From: Acidobacteriaceae bacterium
Lineage (GTDB): Bacteria; Acidobacteriota; Terriglobia; Terriglobales; Acidobacteriaceae
Length of the DNA stretch: 64,000 bases
Direction of reading: 5' to 3'
Assembly (NCBI GenBank): GCA_030041515.1
Contig: JASHNS010000034.1
Span: 1 to 64,000 of the forward strand
Shown here: piece by piece, positions 59,442-64,000 of the stretch
How positions within the stretch are numbered: position 1 is the stretch's first letter
Layout of the letters: each line of letters opens with the position of its first letter
The notes under the pieces: model-generated
Databases searched by the model: none
Told to the model about the DNA's origin: nothing
The model's input: only the letters and a program-made list of their open reading frames with translations
Translations under genes and position numbers: made by a program

Positions 59442-60182
59442 TCACACCAGGTGGGCGTGACGCAACAAAACCAGCGCGACTCCCGTGATGATGTCGTGCC
59501 ACGCATGGGCGAACATCCCCGGACGCAGGCTATCGCGCGCGAGGGCAAGCACGCAGAAGAGCGCGCCGTAGACGACGATGGCGATCATGCCCGCCGCGCC
59601 TTCGTAGCCGTGGCTGCAGCCGAAGAGAAGCGATGACAGCAGCACTCCGAGCCACACCCGGTGGATGGGAGAGGAAAACTGGCGCAGGAAGTATCCCCGG
59701 AAAACGAACTCCTCGCAAAACCCTGCGGTGACGCAGAGTGCAACCCACAGCAGCATCTCTGTAGCATTGTGCGGCGCCAGCGCGGCCACGGTCTTCTGCG
59801 CCGAGGCGAGGTGTCCAAGCCGCAGCGAAAGGCTGATGAGGGCCAGGATGATCATGGCGGCGATCCAGAAGATCATGGCGGCTCCCAAATCCTCCGCCCA
59901 GGCGCGCAGCCCACGACGAAAGCCCATCACTTCGGCGATGGGAATCCGCTTCATGCGCAAGCCCCACCACGCGAGCAGGAACAGAACCCACTCCGCGACG
60001 ATAGTGGCCCCATAGATTGCCTCAAGGTGCCCCGTCACACTACCGTGCCGCGTGCTGCGAGCATTCAGCCAGGAAACGCCGACCAGCAGCGCGGCCAGCA
60101 GAGCGGCGTGCCACCAGGGCGCTACCGCCGCTGTCAGCCGGCTACGCCACGCAGTCGCGGTTTCCGATTGAGGAACGTGCAT
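59442..60182 (-). CDS. CPBP-family intramembrane metalloprotease (CAAX protease-like)
   Basis: A 246-residue membrane protein with about seven hydrophobic helices. The CPBP motifs are intact: CEEFVFRGYFLRQF (EExxxR), LLFGCSHGYEG (FxxxH) and FAHAWHDIITG (HxxxD/N). Members cleave prenylated or membrane peptides; some protect against self-made bacteriocins. ATG 60182 has GAGG 5 nt upstream. The substrate is unknown. The lysine-rich peptide gene is 169 nt downstream but has its own promoter, so a link is not implied. Confidence 0.87.
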   Translation of the reverse strand: MHVPQSETATAWRSRLTAAVAPWWHAALLAALLVGVSWLNARSTRHGSVTGHLEAIYGATIVAEWVLFLLAWWGLRMKRIPIAEVMGFRRGLRAWAEDLGAAMIFWIAAMIILALISLSLRLGHLASAQKTVAALAPHNATEMLLWVALCVTAGFCEEFVFRGYFLRQFSSPIHRVWLGVLLSSLLFGCSHGYEGAAGMIAIVVYGALFCVLALARDSLRPGMFAHAWHDIITGVALVLLRHAHLV

Positions 60183-60259
60183 GATCACCTCACGGTCTGT
60201 TATCTTCCATTGGATTCTAACGGGCCGGTTTCGCATCGAATGATGCAGTGAGAAAAACT

Positions 60260-61447
60260 ATGGAAGACATCGTAATCGTCTCCGGCGTGCGCACGCCGGT
60301 TGGGAAGTTTCAGGGTTCGCTCTCCAGCGTTTCCGCCACGCGCCTGGGCGCGGTGACGGTGCGCGAGGCCGTGAAGCGCGCCCAATTGCGCCCGGAGCAG
60401 GTGGACGAGTGCATCATGGGCAACGTTGTCTCGGCTGGGTTGGGACAGAATCCGGCGCGCCAGGCGGCGATCTACGGCGGCCTGCCGCCGGAGGTCAGCG
60501 CGGTCACCGTGAATATGGTCTGCGGTTCGGGCCTCCGAGCGATCGCCCTCGCCGCGCAGTCAATCCAGACGGGCAATGCAGAGATCATCGTCGCCGGGGG
60601 TATGGAGTCCATGACCAACGCGCCGTACCTGCTGCCGCAGGCGCGAGCCGGTTTCCGCATGGGCAATCAGGTGGCCGTCGATTCGATGGTTCACGACGGC
60701 CTGTGGGACGTCTACAACGACTTCCACATGGGCCAGACTGCGGAGTTGGTCGCGGAGAAATACCACATCACGCGCGAGGAGCAGGACGAGTTTGCGCTGG
60801 AGTCGCACCGCCGCGCAGCCAAAGCCTGGCGCGAGGGCTGGTTCGCTGCCGAGGTCGCGCCCGTGGAGATTCCGGCGAAGAAAAAGGGGGAGCCGCCGCT
60901 TCTCTTTGAGAAGGACGAGGCGATCCGCGAGGATGCCAGCCTGGAAGCACTGCGCGCGCTGAAGCCGGCGTTCAAAAAAGACGGCACCGTCACCGCAGGA
61001 AATGCTCCGGGCGTGAACGACGGCGCGGCTGCCGTGGTGGTGATGCGCGCGGCGAAGGCGAAGGAGCTGGGACTGAAGCCGATGGCGCGGATCGTCTCGC
61101 ACGCGACCAGCGGCATCGATCCGAAATGGGTGATGATGGCGCCGGTGACGGGTGCGCGCCGGGCGATGGAGAAGGCTGGATGGTCGGTCGGCGACATCGA
61201 TCTCTTCGAGGTGAACGAGGCGTTTGCCGCGCAGGCGCTGGCGGTGCTGCGCGAGCTGGGCATTCCGCTCGAGAAGGCGAACGTAAACGGCGGATCCGTG
61301 GCCATCGGTCACGCCATCGGCTGCAGCGGCGCGCGCGTGCTGGTGACCATGATGCATGAGCTGATTCGCCGCGGCGCGAAGCGCGGCCTGGCGGCATTAT
61401 GCCTGGGCGGCGGCAATTCCGTGGCCATGGCCATTGAGCGGGACTAG
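60260..61447 (+). CDS. Acetyl-CoA C-acyltransferase (thiolase)
   Basis: A 395-residue thiolase with all three active-site elements: the acylated Cys88 (NMVCGSGLRAI), the His in GGSVAIGHAIGCSGARV and the Cys in LCLGGGNSVAMAIE. The pattern (GMESMTNAPYLLPQARAG, NPARQAAI) is that of biosynthetic acetyl-CoA acetyltransferases (PhaA/AtoB-like), which make acetoacetyl-CoA, though beta-oxidation thiolases cannot be excluded. ATG 60260 is preferred to GTG 60248, which would add four residues and has no ribosome binding site. No hydroxyacyl-CoA dehydrogenase is adjacent. Confidence 0.93.
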   Translation: MEDIVIVSGVRTPVGKFQGSLSSVSATRLGAVTVREAVKRAQLRPEQVDECIMGNVVSAGLGQNPARQAAIYGGLPPEVSAVTVNMVCGSGLRAIALAAQSIQTGNAEIIVAGGMESMTNAPYLLPQARAGFRMGNQVAVDSMVHDGLWDVYNDFHMGQTAELVAEKYHITREEQDEFALESHRRAAKAWREGWFAAEVAPVEIPAKKKGEPPLLFEKDEAIREDASLEALRALKPAFKKDGTVTAGNAPGVNDGAAAVVVMRAAKAKELGLKPMARIVSHATSGIDPKWVMMAPVTGARRAMEKAGWSVGDIDLFEVNEAFAAQALAVLRELGIPLEKANVNGGSVAIGHAIGCSGARVLVTMMHELIRRGAKRGLAALCLGGGNSVAMAIERD

Positions 61448-61512
61448 CCGTCCAGGCGGAAGCCGCTGCGCGGCGAAACCATCAGCAGCATCCGATTCTG
61501 CGTGAGGAATTG

Positions 61513-62277
61513 ATGATCGCGAATCCGACGGAACGATTTACAGGCCGCGTCGAGAGCTACCGGCGCTATCGGCCCGGCTATCCGCTGGAAGTGGTGGAGT
61601 GGCTGCGGACCGAGTGCGGGCTGCGCGAGAACGCAGCCGTCGTCGATGTCGCTGCCGGAACGGGGCTGCTAACCGAGATCTTCCTCGCGGCGGGATTCGC
61701 GGTCACCGCCCTCGAGCCCAACGACGAAATGCGGGCCGCGTGCGCGACGCTCGAGGCGAGGTATCCGAAGCTGCGCTGTGTTGCCGGCACAGCCGAAGCC
61801 ACCGGGCTGCCCGACGCGTCGGCGGACCTGATTACCGTGGCCCAGGCGATGCACTGGTTCGATCTTGAGAGGACACGCGCCGAGTTTGCTCGGATTCTCA
61901 GACCCGGTGGCGGCTGCGCGGTGATCTATAACAACCGGCGGCTCCGCGGCGATGCTTTCCACGACGGCTACGAGCGCCTGCTGCGGGATTTCGGCGCGGA
62001 CTACATGGCTGTCAAAGATCAACACGTCGGCCGTAAACGGCTGGCGCAGTTCTTCGCTCCGGCAGAGATGCGCTGCAGGACCTTCCCCAACGCGCAGTCG
62101 CTCACGCTGGAAGCGCTGGAAGGGCGGGTTCTCTCCTCGTCCTACATTCCGCGGCCAGGGCATCCGCGCTTCGCGGAAATGCAGGCTGCGGTTCGGCAGC
62201 TCTTCGCAGAAACGCGGGAAAACGGGGCGGTCACGATTCACTACGACTGCGTGGTCTGCTGGGCCAGGGTCGCCTGA
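61513..62277 (+). CDS. Class I SAM-dependent methyltransferase (Methyltransf_11 type)
   Basis: A 254-residue methyltransferase. Motif I is VVDVAAGTGLLTEIFLAAGF, the acidic motif II is ALEPNDEM and motif III includes LPDASADLITVAQAMHWFD; the QAMHWF segment is typical of a broad group of small-molecule methyltransferases. The N-terminus (ERFTGRVESYRRYRPGYP) matches this group. GAGGA lies a few nt before ATG 61513 (TTG 61510 is an alternative). Substrate unknown. Converges with sdaA. Confidence 0.85.
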   Translation: MIANPTERFTGRVESYRRYRPGYPLEVVEWLRTECGLRENAAVVDVAAGTGLLTEIFLAAGFAVTALEPNDEMRAACATLEARYPKLRCVAGTAEATGLPDASADLITVAQAMHWFDLERTRAEFARILRPGGGCAVIYNNRRLRGDAFHDGYERLLRDFGADYMAVKDQHVGRKRLAQFFAPAEMRCRTFPNAQSLTLEALEGRVLSSSYIPRPGHPRFAEMQAAVRQLFAETRENGAVTIHYDCVVCWARVA

Positions 62278-62322
62278 CAAGCGTTCGGCACGCAGCGCCC
62301 TTCGCCTGGACGGCCAGTCCGC

Positions 62323-63720
62323 TCAGCACTCAATCACATTCAGCGCTAATCCAGCCAGCGACGTTTCCTTGTAGCGCGACTGCATGTCGAGGCCGGTGAG
62401 ATACATCGTCCGAATCACCTGATCGAGCGATATCTTGTGGCCCTCCGTCTCGTTCATGGCGATGCGGCACGCCTGCACGGCCTTCACCGCACCCATCGCG
62501 TTGCGCTCGATGCAGGGGATCTGGACGAGGCCGCCGACGGGATCGCAGGTCATACCGAGGTTGTGTTCCATTCCAATTTCGGCGGCATGTTCGACCTGAT
62601 CGTTGCTGCCTCCGAGCGCAGCGGCCAAGCCTCCGGCAGCCATCGAACACGCGACGCCCACCTCGCCCTGGCAGCCCACCTCTGCGCCGCTGATGGAGGC
62701 GTTCTCGCGATAGAGCGCGCCAATGGCAGCGGAAGTGAGGAAGAAACGCAGGATACCCTCTTCATCGGCACCAGGAATGAAATCACGGTAGTAGCGGGCC
62801 ACGGCGGGGATGACCCCGGCCGCGCCATTGGTCGGCGCGGTCACCACGCGGCCACCTGCTGCGTTCTCCTCATTCACCGCCATGGCGTAGATGGTGACCC
62901 AGTCGAGCGGCGCCAGTGGATCGCTGGATCCCTTCTGGCGCAGGCGCTCAGTCAGTCGCGGCGCGCGTCGGCGCACGGCCAGGCCGCCGGGCAGAATGCC
63001 TTCGGTGACCATGCCGCGATCGATACAGCCCTGCATGACGGACCAGATGCGCAGGATGCCGGCGCGGACTTCCTCTTCCGGCCGCAGCGCGGATTCGTTG
63101 GCCAGCATCAACTCCCAGATCGCGAGCCCGGCCGCCTGCGCTCTTTCGAGCAACTCAGCCGCGCTGGAAAACGGATAGGGCAGGTCGGCGTCCCTCACGT
63201 CGCCCCCTGAGCGTGGGACTTCACCGGGCTCTTCGCCATCGGCGACAATGAAGCCGCCTCCTATCGAAAAGAAAGTACCAGCGCGGAGCACTCGTCCTGC
63301 CTCGTCGCAGGCGGTGAATCGCACGCCGTTGGGATGCTGAGTCTTTGCACCCGGCGGCAACATCCGGTCGCGATGCAACAGCAGATCTTCGGCTTCGCGA
63401 AACCGGACCGGATGGCGCCCAAGCAGCGAGAGGCTGCCCGAAGCGCGAATCTCCTCAAGCTTTGGCTCGATGGTTGCGGGATCGATCGTCCCGGCTTCCT
63501 CACCGCTCAGGCCGAGGAGAACAGCCCGATCCGTGCCGTGGCCGAGTCCAGTGAGGGCGAGCGAACCGTAGAGGTCGGTCTGCACCTTCGCCGTGTGCGC
63601 CAGAGTACCGGATTCCTCCAGTTCGACGGCGAAGCGCCGAGCCGCGCGCATGGGTCCCATCGTGTGGGAGCTGGAGGGTCCGATGCCCACTTTATAGAGA
63701 TCGAAAAGGCTCGTCGTCAC
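62323..63720 (-). CDS. sdaA: L-serine ammonia-lyase SdaA (iron-sulfur, single chain)
   Basis: A 465-residue enzyme deaminating serine to pyruvate with a [4Fe-4S] cluster. The regulatory N-terminal part starts [24 protein letters not shown]; the catalytic part shows [53 protein letters not shown] and [12 protein letters not shown]. The cluster Cys are in the CQGE, CDPVGG and CIERN blocks. The protein ends in Cys, as in the Legionella enzyme, where the C-terminal Cys reaches back to the cluster. The start is GTG 63720. Confidence 0.95.
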   Translation of the reverse strand: MTTSLFDLYKVGIGPSSSHTMGPMRAARRFAVELEESGTLAHTAKVQTDLYGSLALTGLGHGTDRAVLLGLSGEEAGTIDPATIEPKLEEIRASGSLSLLGRHPVRFREAEDLLLHRDRMLPPGAKTQHPNGVRFTACDEAGRVLRAGTFFSIGGGFIVADGEEPGEVPRSGGDVRDADLPYPFSSAAELLERAQAAGLAIWELMLANESALRPEEEVRAGILRIWSVMQGCIDRGMVTEGILPGGLAVRRRAPRLTERLRQKGSSDPLAPLDWVTIYAMAVNEENAAGGRVVTAPTNGAAGVIPAVARYYRDFIPGADEEGILRFFLTSAAIGALYRENASISGAEVGCQGEVGVACSMAAGGLAAALGGSNDQVEHAAEIGMEHNLGMTCDPVGGLVQIPCIERNAMGAVKAVQACRIAMNETEGHKISLDQVIRTMYLTGLDMQSRYKETSLAGLALNVIEC

Positions 63721-63852
63721 TGCACGATTCTAGAGCGGCGAACGGTATGCGGTACAGCCAACCAGCGACAGGCATCCGCACCGGTTCCCCGGATGGCCCG
63801 TCCCGGACATCAGGAAGCAGCCCACTTGTTATCCTTGGTTCGGGAATGGTCT

Positions 63853-64000
63853 GTGATCGGCACGCACAATAAGATATCGCTCGCCGTCGCCACCAGCGCG
63901 TTAATGCTGGCGTCGTTGGTGGCCTGTTCGAAAACTCCGCGGAAGGCCGCAACCCGCGTGGAAGCGGCGGCGAGGGCGCGCGCACAAGCGATACAGGAGG
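63853..64000 (+). CDS. Lipoprotein, N-terminal part (cut by window edge)
   Basis: An open frame of 49 codons running off the window. GTG 63853 is followed by a signal peptide (NKISLAVATSALMLASLVAC) with the lipobox LVAC and Ser-Lys after it, then a basic/Ala-rich stretch (KAATRVEAAARARAQA). The layout is that of a prolipoprotein. The mature domain is outside the window, so nothing can be said of its function. The start could be uncertain since only a weak GGGAA precedes the GTG. Confidence 0.55.
   Translation, partial: MIGTHNKISLAVATSALMLASLVACSKTPRKAATRVEAAARARAQAIQE

Noticed and set aside
1-64000. CRISPR arrays, insertion sequences, prophage or integrated elements
   Set aside because: No regularly spaced repeats, transposase, integrase or phage structural genes were found; gene content is core-like throughout.

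Overview
The window is GC-rich, gene-dense bacterial chromosome with no rRNA or tRNA genes, insertion sequences, integrases or CRISPR arrays that I could find. Several protein types point to Acidobacteriota, most likely the Acidobacteriaceae/Terriglobia side: a von Willebrand-like protein of the kind described from acidobacteria, a CRTAC1/ASPIC-UnbV protein paired with a multihaem TPR cytochrome, a secreted pro-kumamolisin protease, a fused AroD-AroE enzyme, and several secreted glycan-degrading enzymes. This assignment rests on gene content, not on a marker-gene comparison.

Layout. 1-3.7 kb: the end of dnaK, a small conserved-looking ORF, dnaJ, a GNAT acetyltransferase, an unknown protein and hspR, forming a heat-shock operon. 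3.7-8.3 kb (minus strand): a multihaem cytochrome/TPR protein translationally coupled to a CRTAC1 protein. 8.4-15.1 kb (minus): mutS-nagZ-anmK-oligopeptide-binding lipoprotein, linking mismatch repair to cell-wall recycling. 15.2-20.9 kb: a small secreted protein, then hemX-hemA-hemC-hemD and nfo, preceded by a perfect CRP/FNR-type palindrome. 21-28 kb: a large unknown secreted protein, a kumamolisin-type protease, a GH8 enzyme and a pectinesterase. 28.4-32.4 kb: aroDE, two small unknown proteins, a ZapB-like/ZapA pair and a membrane methyltransferase. 32.4-32.8 kb: a non-coding stretch that folds well and may encode an RNA.

32.8-38.2 kb: lgt, a Kch-type potassium channel with a probable internal start for its soluble RCK domain, a secreted esterase, rluD, an outer-membrane-like protein and ohr. 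38.2-45.8 kb: rsh, rlmI, iscS-iscR and a PAS-PAS histidine kinase/receiver pair. 46-54 kb: GH92 mannosidase, hemL, galU, a VOC protein and the von Willebrand-like protein. 54.3-58.3 kb: divergent pncA/pncB (NAD salvage) followed by panB-panC (pantothenate). 58.3-64 kb: rsmE, a tiny lysine-rich peptide gene with its own promoter, leader hairpins and terminator, a CPBP membrane protease, a thiolase, a methyltransferase, sdaA and the start of a lipoprotein gene.

Together this is mostly housekeeping (haem, NAD, CoA, Fe-S, ppGpp, rRNA modification) mixed with secreted polysaccharide- and protein-degrading enzymes typical of a soil or litter heterotroph. The least explained items are the lysine-rich mini-gene at 59.2 kb, the haem-operon palindrome at 15.87 kb, the internal start in kch, the folded region at 32.4-32.7 kb and a set of probable leaderless promoters.
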